From Bradyrhizobium barranii subsp. apii (GTDB lineage: Bacteria > Pseudomonadota > Alphaproteobacteria > Rhizobiales > Xanthobacteraceae): a stretch of 64,000 bases of DNA. The stretch covers positions 9,311,501 to 9,375,500 of the forward strand of contig NZ_CP096255.1 in NCBI RefSeq assembly GCF_011516635.5. Reading direction: 5' to 3'. The position numbers and the translations under genes were made by a program. The notes under the pieces are model-generated. The model made no database searches, was not told where the DNA came from, and saw only the letters and a list, made by a program, of their open reading frames with translations. Numbering within the stretch: the first letter of the stretch is position 1; each line of letters begins with the position of its first letter. Shown here one piece after another: positions 17,738 through 28,299 of this stretch.

Positions 17738-18669
17738 GAGCCTGACTCAAAATTGCATTGCTGTTTTTATCGCTGCGATGCGCCTTGTCATGAGTTGGAC
17801 AGAGGCGAGGAAGAGCCAGGCAGTTGCGCTTTCGATGGTTCGCTCGAAGTCCTTGGCCAATCTGCGGTTGCGGCCGAGCCAGGCGAAGGTTCGTTCGACC
17901 ACCCAGCGGCGCGGAAGCACCTCGAAGCCCTGTGCGGCATCGGAGCGCTTGATGATCTCGACAGTCCACCGGCCGATCTTTTCCAGCACCGCCTTGAGCT
18001 TTTCGCCGGCATAGCCGCCATCGGCGAAGATATGGCGCAGCCAGGGGAAGCGGTAGCGAATGCTGCACAGGACATCTGGCGTGCCGTCACGATCCTGGAC
18101 GTCGGCAGCGTGAACGATCGCTCCGACCAGGAGCCCTTGGGTGTCGGTGACGATGTGGCGCTTTCGACCCTTGATCTTCTTTCCCGCGTCGTAGCCGCGA
18201 GGGCCGCCACTTTCCGTGGTCTTGACCGATTGGCTGTCGATCACGCCGGCCGTCGGCGAGGCCTCCCGGCCGATCGCCTCGCGCGCCAGCATCAGGAGTG
18301 CGTGGTTGATCGATTGCCACAATCCGCTGTCGCGCCATTGGTAGAAATAGTACTGCACCGTGGTCATTGGTGGAAACAGAGTGGGCGGCAGCATGCGCCA
18401 CGGCAATCCGCCGCGCAGCAGATAGAGTACTGCCTCGACGATGTCGCGATAGCTCCATTTCGGGCGCCGCCCGCGATTGGCCCGCACAGGAAGCAACCTC
18501 TCCAGCACGCCCCATTCCGCATCCGTCAAGTCGCTTGGCAAACGCAGCTCCTCTCGGGCAAACTGTGCCCGGGTGATATCAGTCCACATTCTCGATCCCT
18601 TTGATGCTTCGCAACACCGATGGAATCAGAACTCGCTGATATCACTCAACTTATTTTTCGGTCGGACAC
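17738..18669 (-). mobile_element. IS5-family element with a single-frame transposase
   Basis: 932 bp. Target duplication TCA on both sides (17735-17737 and 18670-18672). The ends GAGCCTGAC and GAGTGTCCGAC form an imperfect inverted repeat. Confidence 0.85.
17747..18589 (-). CDS. IS5-family transposase (intact)
   Basis: 280 aa in one frame, starting MWTDITRAQFAREELRLPSD. DDE motifs: GVIDSQSVKTTESGGPRGYD, VHAADVQDRDG, ADGGYAGEKL, and WVVERTFAWLGRNRRLAKDF. It is the uninterrupted counterpart of the two-frame transposases at 10989-11824 and 22721-23556, and therefore shows what their joined product should look like. Confidence 0.92.
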   Translation of the reverse strand: MWTDITRAQFAREELRLPSDLTDAEWGVLERLLPVRANRGRRPKWSYRDIVEAVLYLLRGGLPWRMLPPTLFPPMTTVQYYFYQWRDSGLWQSINHALLMLAREAIGREASPTAGVIDSQSVKTTESGGPRGYDAGKKIKGRKRHIVTDTQGLLVGAIVHAADVQDRDGTPDVLCSIRYRFPWLRHIFADGGYAGEKLKAVLEKIGRWTVEIIKRSDAAQGFEVLPRRWVVERTFAWLGRNRRLAKDFERTIESATAWLFLASVQLMTRRIAAIKTAMQF

Positions 18670-18679
18670 TCAGAGCTCA

Positions 18680-19056
18680 GGGAGGTGACCGCTCTGAATA
18701 GTTCGTCTGGGTTCGTCGTGACGCGTCCGTTGGGCAACGGAAGGCCAACACACGTCGCCAATGCCGGGACCGAACGCGCTGTCGCCATCGATCCGGAACG
18801 GCAGGCGCTCGATGAAGCCCATCCGGTGTACGGTATCGAGATGGCTCAGCGCCAGGACGCCCGGTGCCTCCTGGCCCCAGGACGAGCGTGCGATCAGGTG
18901 ATCCCCTCGGCCGTCGCGTCCCGCGACACGTTCCACAGTTGCCGGCAAGTCGCCATAGCCTGCGGCGACGAGGTCGACGAGCTTGTTGACCTGATCCGGC
19001 CGCTCCGTTGGAGACTCGATCCCAACCCAACGTCAGATACCCTCGAGGATTGCCGT
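18680..19056 (-). pseudogene. M20-family peptidase/deacetylase remnant
   Basis: The minus-strand frame reads WVGIESPTERPDQVNKLVDL, then ARSSWGQEAPGVLALSHLDT and a PFRIDGDSAFGPGI segment. This is the N-terminal half of an M20 (ArgE/DapE/CPDG2-like) zinc hydrolase with the HLDTV metal-ligand motif. A TGA interrupts it just before WVGIES, and homology stops after GPGI, where the DMKGG motif should come. What follows (LPNGRVTTNPDELFRAVTSL in another frame) looks like a different fragment, ending at the IS5. Confidence 0.7.
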
Positions 19057-20945
19057 TGCTCGAAACGGATCGCTGGACGTCGCCTGACGCCTGTGAACTC
19101 GCCTCTCATCGCTCATACAAGATCAGGATAAGACCCACGCTAATTCTATCATGATCTCGCGCGAAGGTCTTAAGATGCGCAATTGTTGTGGGGCACCTGT
19201 GCCTTCTGAAGCCTGGTCTTGTGAAGCCGGTCTTGCCGCGGCAATGATGCTACGCGGCTATCGATAGTAACTGAGCTACCAGGGCTGGTAGGTGTCGGCG
19301 CAATTGTAGAAGCTCAGGAGCGCGCCCTGGTATGGGCCGTCCTCGCATTGCTGACCTGCCTTCTGTTGCGCAAAACCACGACATCAATCCAAGAACGTGC
19401 CGTGCCTGGCACGGATTGGCTTCGGCGGGAGCGCAGAATGCACCTGTGGAGCCGGCCGCCCGCCTTCCTCGTTCAAGTGCACGTATTCGATGCGCTGCTC
19501 GTGGTCTTATTCCGGGAGGATGTGCTTGCCGGTGATCGGAGAAGCCGTGAGTGCCGGCTCGCACGCGCGCGTGCCGTGATAGCGCAGCGCTCTACAACAC
19601 CCTGAGAGACAATCTTGTCGATCCTTGCTCGTTCCACGAGGTAGCTGCACGCGCTTTGGTGTCTGGCCGCACGCATTCCTGCGTATGGCCGCGCGCATCG
19701 AAGAGGTGGAGGCACCCTCCTGCTCGGCCAGGAGGGTTTGCCGGAGGCCTCGCTGTTCCCCGGCTGCTCGGTTCGGCACATCGGGCTTTGTGAAGGCACA
19801 TGTCCCGAAAATGCGCGGGTTCGCTTTTTGTCTGTTGACAGCTCTTGTTTGCAGCAGCGTTCGGTCGACGGCCGTGTTGGTGATGTCGGGCGTGCCGGCT
19901 TCGTCAATTCGCAGCGATATGGCAAAGACCAAGCAGTGTAGGAGATGTCCGGCAATGCGTGACGGCAACTCACTTCCGAACGAGGGAGCCGGTGCGTCAT
20001 GGAACGCATGATCCGCAATGCGCAGGTGACAAGGCATCGGCGGCATCCCCTAGTCGGCCGGCGGCAGCAACCGTGGTTGTCCGGTATTGCACTCTCAATG
20101 AACCCAGGCGCTGCATGACGGGCAGCTTTTACCGACGTATGAATCGATCCGAGAAATCCCGTGTGCAGCTTGCTTTCGATCTTGTCGAGAGCAGCTTTGG
20201 CGGTAGTTGCCATAGCTTCAATAGAATCCCGAACGAGCCTTTTCGCTACGCCCGCTGTTTCGCGGGTCTGCACGAAATGCCGCCCCTGTACGCCGGCAAT
20301 CCTGTAGGAGTTGTATGTCCCTACCGACGTCACAAGCTTCATCTGCATGCGTTGCGCCGATCGGCCAAAAGAGAATCTGCGCCCTCAGCAGAATCGCCTG
20401 GTCCTCGGAAGGGACATCGCTGTCTTTTTGGCAGATCAAGAAGCTCCACCCTGCCGGCCGCCGCGCCCGGATACTTGCGTAGCGGCAAGAAGACAGCGCC
20501 TGACAGCAGTCCTCCTGCGGCAGCCGGAACAAGCGGCCATCCTGGGTCCACCGCAAGGCGCTCGATCACCAGCGCCGTGGTTCTGCCGAAAGTGGCAATC
20601 TCGGCATGGCTCACCGGCAGGCCGAACGCGGCAGTCAGCCTAAGGCAATCGCCGACGGTTTGGCCGACGGCCGTGCGCGAGAACGGGCCTGAAGCTGGAC
20701 CATCTCGATGGATATAATGTGCTTGGCTTTCTCTGTAGACCAATGAGCAATTGCTTGATCTTGTCGAGCTCAATCCTATCCCCGCTAGGCAGAAAGGGGC
20801 GGCCATGCTGCTGGATTCCGTCGGCGCGATCGGTGCATGGCTCGAACGTCGCCGACTGGCCGTGCGGACAGGATCATGCCGATTGCAGTATTGGCGGGCG
20901 CTGGCCAGGGCAAATTGTTTCTCCTTATGCAGGGCATTGGCGCGC
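19057..20945. other. 1.9 kb without a recognised gene
   Basis: The longest minus-strand frame (19473-20348, 291 aa) begins plausibly (MQMKLVTSVGTYNSYRIAGV) but becomes Arg/Ser/Cys-rich after about 90 residues, while a neighbouring frame (19507-20046) then looks more protein-like. This suggests a frameshifted, decayed gene of unknown family. The minus-strand frame 20339-21052 also has protein-like stretches that I cannot assign. Neither has a clear ribosome site. Confidence 0.4.
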
Positions 20946-21131
20946 TTAATGTCCCCGTGAGAGAACACGCTTTTTTGCATCGATAAGATGCTCATCGAGT
21001 ATTGCGTGCAGCGCGCCCCGCAGCTCCGGGGGGATCGAGCTGTCCGTATCAATCAATTCCCTAAACTTGCGAATGATGTGTCCTATCGTTGCGATGGATC
21101 CGAGTGCTTCCGTTTTTTGTGCGAACGTCAT
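20946..21131 (-). CDS. Small conserved-looking hypothetical protein (61 aa)
   Basis: Starts at 21131 with AAGGAG 8 nt upstream. The sequence MTFAQKTEALGSIATIGHII is followed by REL and IPPELRGALHAILDEHLIDA. It is mostly helical, with no membrane segment and no known domain. Good ribosome site and low-bias composition argue for a real gene. It lies 240 bp after the trpD-like gene in the same direction. Function unknown. Confidence 0.6.
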   Translation of the reverse strand: MTFAQKTEALGSIATIGHIIRKFRELIDTDSSIPPELRGALHAILDEHLIDAKKRVLSRGH

Positions 21132-21371
21132 CGATCATCTCCTTTGGCCGGCAGCGTTAGCACCACGTAGCGGGCTCTGAAACCTCGGCAACGGTGCGCC
21201 GCAACAGGCTCTCGCCGACGACGAAGGTCGGCTCTTGCCACCTATTCGATGCCAACTGCGTTGATGCATGGGCAAGCGGCGCAAGCTCGCAAGCCTCGCA
21301 GGAGCAGCGAGCATTCGCGCTTGTGAACGTTGGCCTTGGCGGTCACAACTGAACAGGGCCCGACTCAGTTG

Positions 21372-22382
21372 TCATTCGTTGGAAGCCGCGATCAGGCGCT
21401 CCAGTCGGGTGGCTGCGGCGCCGCGATCAAGCGCTTCCTGGCCAAGTGCGACGCCTTCCTGTAGCGTGGAGGCCCGGCCGGCCACGATCAATGCCGCCGC
21501 CGCGTTCAAAAGGGCGGCATCGCGATATCGACTTGCTGCGCCACCGAGCACGCTTTGCAGCGCGACGGCATTGCCGTCCACATCGCCGCTCTCCAGCGCC
21601 TCGGTGTGGCGGGGGAGCCCAGCATCTTCTGGCGTCACCTCGAAGGTGCGGACTGCACCCGCCTCGAGCGCGGCAACAAAGGTCGGGCCGGCAAGGGTTA
21701 TCTTATCGAGCCCGTCCGAGCCGTGCACCACCCACACCGATTCGGCGCCAAGGTTCTTCAACACTAGGGCCAGTGGCTGCACCCATTCACGAGAGAACAC
21801 TCCGACCATCTGCCGCTTAACCCCCACGGGGTTGGACAGAAGTGTGATTAGATTAAAAATCGTGCGAGTCCCAAGTGCAGTTCGGATCTGGCGAATACGC
21901 TGCATGGCCGGATACTGGGCCGACGCAAACAGAAAGCCGATGCCGGCTTCCTGTAGACAACGAGCAACGGCTTCAGGCGTGAGATCGGTCTTCACGCCTA
22001 GGCGCGCCAAAATGTTCGCGGTGCTCGAGCTTGATGACGCTGCGCGGTCGGTGTGCTTGGCGACAGGAACGCCGGCCCCGGCGACGATAAAGGAGGCGCA
22101 CGTCTCCACGTTGACTGAGCAAAACGGGGTATCATTCGTGCTAGCAATACCGATGGGATCGCATGGCGCATCGACCCGTGGCATTCTATTGCGGATCGCG
22201 GAGGCCGCGCCGGTGACCTCTTCGACGGTCTCGCCGCGGACCCGCATTCCCAGCAACAAGCCACCGATCTGTGAAGGGCTCGCTTGACCCGACATCATGC
22301 TGTCGAAGGCGAACTCACTTTCCTCACATGTCAGAGTGGTGCCGCTGGCAACTTTGCCAATGATCGATCTAAGCGCTTCCAT
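21372..22382 (-). CDS. Anthranilate phosphoribosyltransferase-like protein with altered PRPP motifs
   Basis: 336 aa, normal TrpD length, with recognisable N-terminal helical domain and alpha/beta domain: TCASFIVAGAGVPVAKH (94-110), LLSNPVGVKRQMVGVFS, and VWVVHGSDGLDKITL. TrpD joins anthranilate and PRPP in tryptophan synthesis. Here the glycine-rich GTGGD motif is replaced by GIASTND (78-84), KHGNR by KHTDR (109-113), and the S-S-x-S-G loop by SSSSS (116-120). These residues bind PRPP and Mg in the family, so normal activity is doubtful. The frame is open from end to end and may encode a diverged paralogue or a recently inactivated gene. The ribosome site before 22382 is weak. Confidence 0.85.
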   Translation of the reverse strand: MEALRSIIGKVASGTTLTCEESEFAFDSMMSGQASPSQIGGLLLGMRVRGETVEEVTGAASAIRNRMPRVDAPCDPIGIASTNDTPFCSVNVETCASFIVAGAGVPVAKHTDRAASSSSSTANILARLGVKTDLTPEAVARCLQEAGIGFLFASAQYPAMQRIRQIRTALGTRTIFNLITLLSNPVGVKRQMVGVFSREWVQPLALVLKNLGAESVWVVHGSDGLDKITLAGPTFVAALEAGAVRTFEVTPEDAGLPRHTEALESGDVDGNAVALQSVLGGAASRYRDAALLNAAAALIVAGRASTLQEGVALGQEALDRGAAATRLERLIAASNE

Positions 22383-22637
22383 CGAACTTCACACGTTACC
22401 AGTCTATCCTCGGGCTCCTCGTTCAATAGGGGACTTTTCGTCGACGAGGCGTGGCGTCAATTGCATTGATATTGTTGTGCGAGCACCCGCTCGCGGCAGA
22501 CCGTCCTCGATGCTTGCGTATCTGCCGCTTAAATGCGATTCTTTCGTCAGGCTACAACCTGACGCTACGTGAGGGTCAAGCGCTCCAGGCTGAGCTGCCC
22601 GATAGAAGTAATCGGCGACCGTGTCCGTCAGTTCTAA

Positions 22638-23573
22638 GTGTCTGTTCCAAAACATGTTGAGTCGAATGAATCGGTTGTGATTCAAGGTGAGCGGCCTGAT
22701 TCGATGGGGACGCGCCGCCAATGTGGACTACCGAGAACCGTGCACGCTACGACCGCAGCCGCCTGCGCTATCCGAGCGACTTGACCGACGAGGAGTGGGC
22801 GCTGATCGCGCCTCGCATCCCGCCGGCCAAGCGCGGCGGCAACAAGCGTACGGTGGACCTGCGCGAGATTGCCAACGGGCTGATGTACATCCTGAGCACA
22901 GGTTGCCAGTGGCGCGCGATCCCCAAGGACCTGCCGCCGCGCTCGACGCTGTATGGCTACTTCGATCTGTGGAGCTGGAACGGCACGCTCGATAAAATTC
23001 ATCACGCCCTCTATGTCGAATGTCGCGAAAGGGCCGAGCGCGAGGCTTCTCCCACCGCCGCCATCATCGATAGCCAGAGCGTGAAAAGCGCTGAAAAAGG
23101 GGGCCTCATGATCTCCATGGCTACGACGCGGGCAAGAAGATCAAGGGCAAGAAGCGGCACATTCTCGTCGACACGCAAGGCCTCTTGATGCACGCCATCG
23201 TGCATGCGGCGGACATCCAGGATCGCGACGGCGGCGTGCTCCTGATGGCAACGTTGTTCGGCCTCTATCCCTTTCTTCTGAAGCTCTACGCCGACGGCGG
23301 ATATCAAGGGCCACATTTCCAGAAGGGGCTGCGTAGCGCTCTGAAGCGCGTGAACCTCGAAATCGTCAAACGCTCCGATCAGGCTCACCGTTTCGTCGTC
23401 TTGCCCAAACGCTGGATCGTCGAGCGTACCTTTGCCTGGCTCGGGCGATGCCGAAGACTGTCCAAAGATTGGGAATGCTTCAATCACAGGGCGCTCGCCT
23501 TTCTCAAGCTGGCCTCCATCCGACTCATGCTGCGAAAGCTATGCAATCCAAGGTAATCTTTCCGGACAGACTC
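22638..23573 (+). mobile_element. IS5-family (IS427-like) element, copy 2
   Basis: 936 bp, the same element as 10972-11907 in opposite orientation. Target duplication TAA on both sides (22635-22637 and 23574-23576). It inserted about 250 bp upstream of the trpD-like gene. Confidence 0.88.
22721..23556 (+). CDS. IS5-family transposase in two overlapping frames, copy 2
   Basis: Frame 1 is 22721-23188 (155 aa) and frame 2 is 23185-23556 (123 aa), identical in both products to copy 1. The switch point is again the A5G5 run (about 23093-23103), where a -1 shift would fuse SVKSAEK to the HGYDAGKKIKGKKRH segment. The frame-2 ATGA overlap could also allow separate translation of the C-terminal part. 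Confidence 0.82.
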
Positions 23574-23698
23574 TAAGTTATCGACGTCGCTCTCGATTGC
23601 CCGTGCCTGTTGTCCCGCCATCGCGTGACGGCCTGCTGGTCACGGTCGGCAATCTCTGAGCCTGAGGCGAAGGAGCAGCCACCTGGTTCGCCATCCCC

Positions 23699-23926
23699 TC
23701 ATTTCGGTTCGTTACTCTTCTTGCCAGCGTCACCAGCGGAAATCATGTAGCGACATTTCAGACGACTGAGCCTCGATTGCTTGGATATGAGACAAGCGAT
23801 GATGGCGACGCGATCAGGAATATGGCTGCTGCACAGGCGGAACACGTCCTCCATGCAGGCTTCTTTCTCCTCTACGGTCGGCGCGTGATCGCGCGCGTCT
23901 ACTCGCTCTGGGATGAGGGCGGTCAT
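23699..23926 (-). CDS. Small cysteine-rich hypothetical protein (75 aa)
   Basis: Contains EACMEDVFRLCSSHIPD, then VAIIACLISKQ and KCRYMI. The C-x6-C, then C, then C pattern with D-x-x-R/I spacing resembles the cysteine-rich repeat that occurs in small periplasmic proteins of Bradyrhizobium and relatives (typical form A-C-x-x-D-V-x-R-L-C). No signal peptide is visible, so the 5' end may be missing or the start may lie elsewhere. No good ribosome site precedes 23926. Function unknown. Confidence 0.5.
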   Translation of the reverse strand: MTALIPERVDARDHAPTVEEKEACMEDVFRLCSSHIPDRVAIIACLISKQSRLSRLKCRYMISAGDAGKKSNEPK

Positions 23927-24397
23927 TGCAAAAGCAAGGGGATGGCAGCCTTCAGGGGCGAAGCCAAACGAAGCCGCTGGTTTTGAATCATGGTGTTCCT
24001 TCGCGTCGGTTGGTTTGCGGCATGTTCTTCAGGCCTTCCGACCGAAGACATGCCGGATTGTTAGGTGGCGGTAAGCGCTGTTCCGAACACACGGGTTCGA
24101 GACGTGAGCTGACCTCTATGTTTTTCGTTTGTGGAGGGCTGCCAGCCGCTCCGCCTCAGCTAGTGCTGCAGTCTTGGTTTTAAATGGACCAACGTCGTGT
24201 TCTTGCGTGTCCGGTAGCCAAGCAGGCAAGAACTACCAACCGCCCGGGCGGTAACTCGTGCTGCTCCTGATCGATCCGATGTGTTCGGCCGTAAACCAAC
24301 CGGGATCGACCCGTCCTGTTGCCACAAGATGTTCTTGTCGCTCACCGGCGCGCCTCAAGAATGTTGGTTCGTCGATTTTCTTCGCCCAGGCCGGATT
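23927..24397. other. No recognised gene
   Basis: Only short frames without ribosome sites or family similarity lie between the Cys-rich ORF and the IS66 remnant. Confidence 0.4.
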
Positions 24398-25554
24398 CTA
24401 GCCGTTTCCGTAGTTCCATGGCAACAAACTGTCGAGCTGGCGGTTCGGGTGACCGTTGACGATTCTGGTGAGGACATCGGTGATATAGGCCAGCGGGTCA
24501 ATGCGATTCAGCTTACAGGTTTCGATCAAGGAGGCGATAACGGCCCAGTGCTGGGCACCGCCGTCAGAGCCTGCGAACAGCGCATTTTTCCAGTTCAGCG
24601 TGATCGGACGGATCAAGCGCTCGACGGCGTTGTTGTCCAGCTCGATACGGCCATCATTGATGAAGCGCGTCAGGCCCTCCCAGCGTGAGTTCGACGCTCC
24701 TGATTCACTTCGCCGCAGCGCTGCCAACAATATCCGGCTTGCGTTGGCGCCGGCGTCTCTCGCGCCTCATGCACAAGCCGCCAGCCGAGCCCCTCCAGCA
24801 GCGCCGACAATTGCGCCGCCGACAGGCGCATCACGCCGTCCTCGATCGTCGGCCAGCGGAAGATCCCATCCTCGAGCCTCTTGGCGAACAGGCACAGACC
24901 CGCTCCGCCCAGAACACCAGCTTGATCCGATCCGCCCGCTTGGCCCGAAACACATAGACAGCTCCCGAGAATTGGTCTGCCCGCATGCTCTCGGGCACCA
25001 GGATCGCGAGCCCTTCCATCCCCTTGCGGAAGTCCACCGGTTTGGTCGCCACCATCACCCGGACCGCACCCGACGGGCCGATCACCGGCTCGCCTTCAGT
25101 GCCTGGACAATCGACGCAATCATCGTCGTATCCGCACCACGACCGGCCCGGATTGTGATGCCGTCGACTTCGATCTCGATGATCCCGGCATCGCAACGGC
25201 GAGCCCGGGTATCCGCCTTGGCCTTGCAGCGCACCGCTTTGCGCTCCCGATCAACAGCGGGCGCCGGCACCGCGGCATCCACCACCGCCGGCACAAACTT
25301 ACTTCTTCTATTTCGGAATGACCGCCTGCTCCTTCTCGCAACTGACGTCGCCAGCCAAACAACTGCTGCGGTGACAATCCATGCCGTCGGGCCACCGAAC
25401 AGACCGAGCCGCCGCTCGCCACGATCTCCGCAACGATCCGCACCTTGTCCTCATCGCTCCACTTCCGCCGGCGGCCGGCTCCGGTGAAGACCTCAAGCCG
25501 CCGCACCGGCTCCGTGATAGCACTATGCTCTGTGTCCATTCTAAGCCTAACGGT
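24398..25554 (-). pseudogene. IS66-family remnant 2 (tnpA, tnpB, tnpC tail), split by IS256
   Basis: TnpA starts at 25539 (MDTEHSAITEPVRRLEVFTG) with an HTH (SVARRHGLSPQQLFGWRRQL) and then shifts frame. TnpB (about 24740-25083) has VMVATKPVDFRKGMEGLA and VYVFRAKRADRIKLVFW, then a shift before LCLFAKRLEDGIFRWP. The TnpC tail (24398-24730) keeps GRIELDNNAVERLIRPITLN and ASLIETCKLNRIDPL. Most of tnpC is deleted. The outer end of the element continues beyond IS256, at 26971-27044, finishing near GCGCTTAC. Confidence 0.78.
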
Positions 25555-26970
25555 GAGCTATCGCTGAAAGTTGGTGACGGCGGGAATCGGGAAGGCGGCA
25601 TATCGTGGGGGTGCTTGACGCCTCCACTTCTCCACCGAAGGAGCGATATGCCGTGTCCAAAGATAACATCATCAAGTTGATTCAGCCAGGAAACGTCGAC
25701 GATCAACTCACCGAAATCTTGCGCAATGGGGCGCGTGCTCTGTTGGCCCAGGCGGTCGAGGCCGAGGTCGCGGACTTTCTCGGCAAGCATGCCGATTTGA
25801 GGACTGCGGACGGCCACCAGCGCTCGTGCGCCACGGTCACCTGCCGGAACGCGAGGTGATGACCGGTATCGGTCCGGTCGGCGTCCGCCAGCCGCGTGTA
25901 CGCGATCGCGAGGCGGAGGCTACCGATCCCGACCGCATCCGGTTCTCTCCGTCGATCCTGCCGCCCTACATGCGCCGCTCGAAATCGATCGAGACGCTGC
26001 TGCCGATCCTTTACCTGAAGGGTATCTCCACCGGCGACTTCTCCGAGGCTCTGGCGGCGCTGCTCGGCAAGGATGCTGCCGGGTTGTCGGCATCCGCCAT
26101 CGGCCGTCTGAAGGACGGTTGGCTTGACGAACACACCGCGTGGCAGAGGCGCGATCTGTCGGCGAAGCGCTACGTCTACATCTGGGCCGATGGCATCCAT
26201 CTCCAAGCACGCCTCGAAGACGAAAAGCAGTGCATCCTGGTGCTGATCGGCGCGACGCCGGAAGGCCGCAAGGAACTGGTCGGCTTCACCGATGGCGCCC
26301 GCGAGAGCGCGCAGGACTGGCGCGATCTGCTGCTCGACCTGAAGCGGCGCGGGCTCGGCGTGCCGCCGCGGCTCACCATCGCCGACGGCGCGCTCGGGTT
26401 CTGGAAGGCCGCCGGCGAGGTCTGGCCGAAAACGCGCGAGCAGCGCTGCTGGGTACACAAGACCGCCAACGTGATCGCCAAGTTGCCGAAGAGCCAGCAG
26501 CCTAAAGCCAAACGCGCGTTGCAGGAGAGCTGGATGGCCGAAACCAAGGCCGCCGCCGAGCTGGCGTTCGACGCCTTCATCGAGAGCTATACGCCCAAAT
26601 ACGAGAAGGCGGCCGACTGCCTGAGCAAGGATCGGGACACGCTACTGGCGTTCTACGACTTCCCGGCCGAACACTGGAAATACCTGCGGACCACCAATCC
26701 CATTGAAAGCACCTTCGCTACCGTGCGCCACCGCACGATCCGATCAAAGGGCTGCCTGTCCAACAGAACGGCGCTCGCGATGGTCTTCAAACTGCTTGAG
26801 GCCGCGCAGAAAAGCCGGCGTCGTCTCGATGGCCACAACCAGTTGCCAAAACTCGTTCTCGGTGTGACATTCAACGACGGGATCGAGCTCATCGCCAAAC
26901 CGACTGACCGTCAGCCCATAACCGCCGCCGCCTGACCGGCCGCGCCGTCACCAAAATTTGGCGATAGCTC
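25555..26970 (+). mobile_element. IS256-family element, copy 2
   Basis: 1.42 kb with GAGCTATCGC ends and the 8-bp duplication CTAACGGT on both sides. It inserted just upstream of tnpA of the IS66 remnant. Confidence 0.92.
25653..26935 (+). CDS. IS256-family transposase, frameshifted, copy 2
   Basis: Same organisation as copy 1: frame 1 up to TADGHQR, frame 2 (25826-26935, 369 aa) for the rest, with the identical missing C at the junction. The 369-residue part is identical to that of copy 1. Differences are confined to a few residues before the junction (AVEAEVADFL for AIEAEVADFL, LRTAD for LKTTD). Confidence 0.85.
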
Positions 26971-27044
26971 CTAACGGTTCAAACAAACCGCAGACTCGCA
27001 GATCGCCCGTGGTCCGGAAGGTGGCCGCTGAACGGCGCTTACGG

Positions 27045-28020
27045 TGGGCGCCTGCGAGACCGTTTTTTTCTCTTGCGAAACCATCCGGGCCGGGAGTCGG
27101 TATTTTCGCGGCGACTTGTCAGCATCTGTCGTTGCCGGCGCCGAGCTGCACTGACCCAACAATTTGATCACGGTTAAGCTTTCGGTGATCGTGCGGTGGC
27201 CGCGGTCATGCCCCGATCTCGTGAGGCATTGGGAGGCTTTTGCATGAGTCTAAAGTGCGGCCGCAGCCTAATGACGAGTCAACCGACGGAGGAGGCCATC
27301 GTAGTCCCGACGCAGGGATCGAACAGGACTTGTGACCGCGGGCCAGGAAAGGCGGCGAGGAGCGCCCAAGGCAGGGCTGCTCAATCCATTGACAAATGAT
27401 GCACTCGACTGCGCAGGCAAAGCTGTCATCGCGCGTGTCCCTGTCACGCGCGGCGCGGTCCCGCAACGTGCGTGCCACTTCATTTGACGCAAGAGCGGGG
27501 GCAATCGAGTTGGCGTCAGTACCGGGCGTCCGTTCCCCTGCGCATGCCATGATCGAAAGGGGCCGTCCATGTCTCGAAGAGCGCAATTGTTTCTACCTCT
27601 CATTGGACCAGCCACCAATAAGGTGCAGCCAAGTGTGCTTTGAATCTCGCGGTTGAGCTTGGGGTGTTTGAAACATTCGCAGTTCTGGGGATTTGGCGGG
27701 AAACGCCCGGATTGTTCGAAACAGTCTTCACTCGTCTAGGATCGTGCAATCTGACGCTACGTGCGATTCAAGCCCTGTCGTCTGAATACATCTTGGGATC
27801 TACAGGGTCCGTCAGAAGGACGAGTGTGCTCCGGCGAAACCTCGCGCTGAGTGTTTGTAAACCGCGGCGTCTCTATGACCACGCTCAGGGCAAGTATGAG
27901 TTTGCGCGCACCGTTGGTGTCTACTCGCTGATAACCCAGGGCCACAAGCGTCACTGCTACGTAATTGTACGGAGCGCCACTGTCACATTTGTTTGATCTG
28001 CAAATTGCATGTTCATCGCT
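27045..28020. other. About 1 kb without a recognised gene
   Basis: Frames 27396-27656 (+), 27640-27996 (+) and 27206-27618 (-) are open but have no ribosome site and no family similarity that I can see. The stretch may be decayed sequence. Confidence 0.4.
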
Positions 28021-28194
28021 ATGAATCCGAAGAGTAAACTCTACGATCCCGACCTTTGGCGCGGCCGTGCGGAAGCAACGCGAGAGAAAGCGGAAGCGCT
28101 GGCGTACGGCAAAGCCAGAGATAGGCTTCTCAAGATAGCCAAGGAATACGACGAGCTCGCTCGGCGCGCCCTAGAGTGGCAGACGCACAAGTGA
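28021..28194 (+). CDS. Small hypothetical protein, C-terminus altered by IS3 insertion
   Basis: About 57 aa: MNPKSKLYDPDLWRGRAEAT, then YGKARDRLLKIAKEYDELAR. The D-P-x-x-W-R-x-R-A-E and I-A-x-x-Y-D-x-L-A pattern is that of a small helical protein common in Bradyrhizobium and relatives, of unknown role. An alternative start is 28009. The stop TGA (28192-28194) lies in the terminal repeat of the adjacent IS3 (GTGAAATGG from 28191), so the last residue and the stop come from the transposon and the native protein may have been longer. Confidence 0.6.
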   Translation: MNPKSKLYDPDLWRGRAEATREKAEALAYGKARDRLLKIAKEYDELARRALEWQTHK

Positions 28195-28299
28195 AATGGA
28201 CCCGCGGAGCGGGGCCGCTTGAGCCGGTTTGTTAGTTGGAAACTGACCGCTCCTGATTACTTCCTATCACGCTGCCAGAGACACTGTTGCTGCTGTGGG

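Noticed and set aside
19415..19430. TGGCACGGATTGGCTT as a sigma-54 promoter
   Set aside because: GG and GC are not 10 nt apart (one base off) and no TTGC is present; no gene follows.
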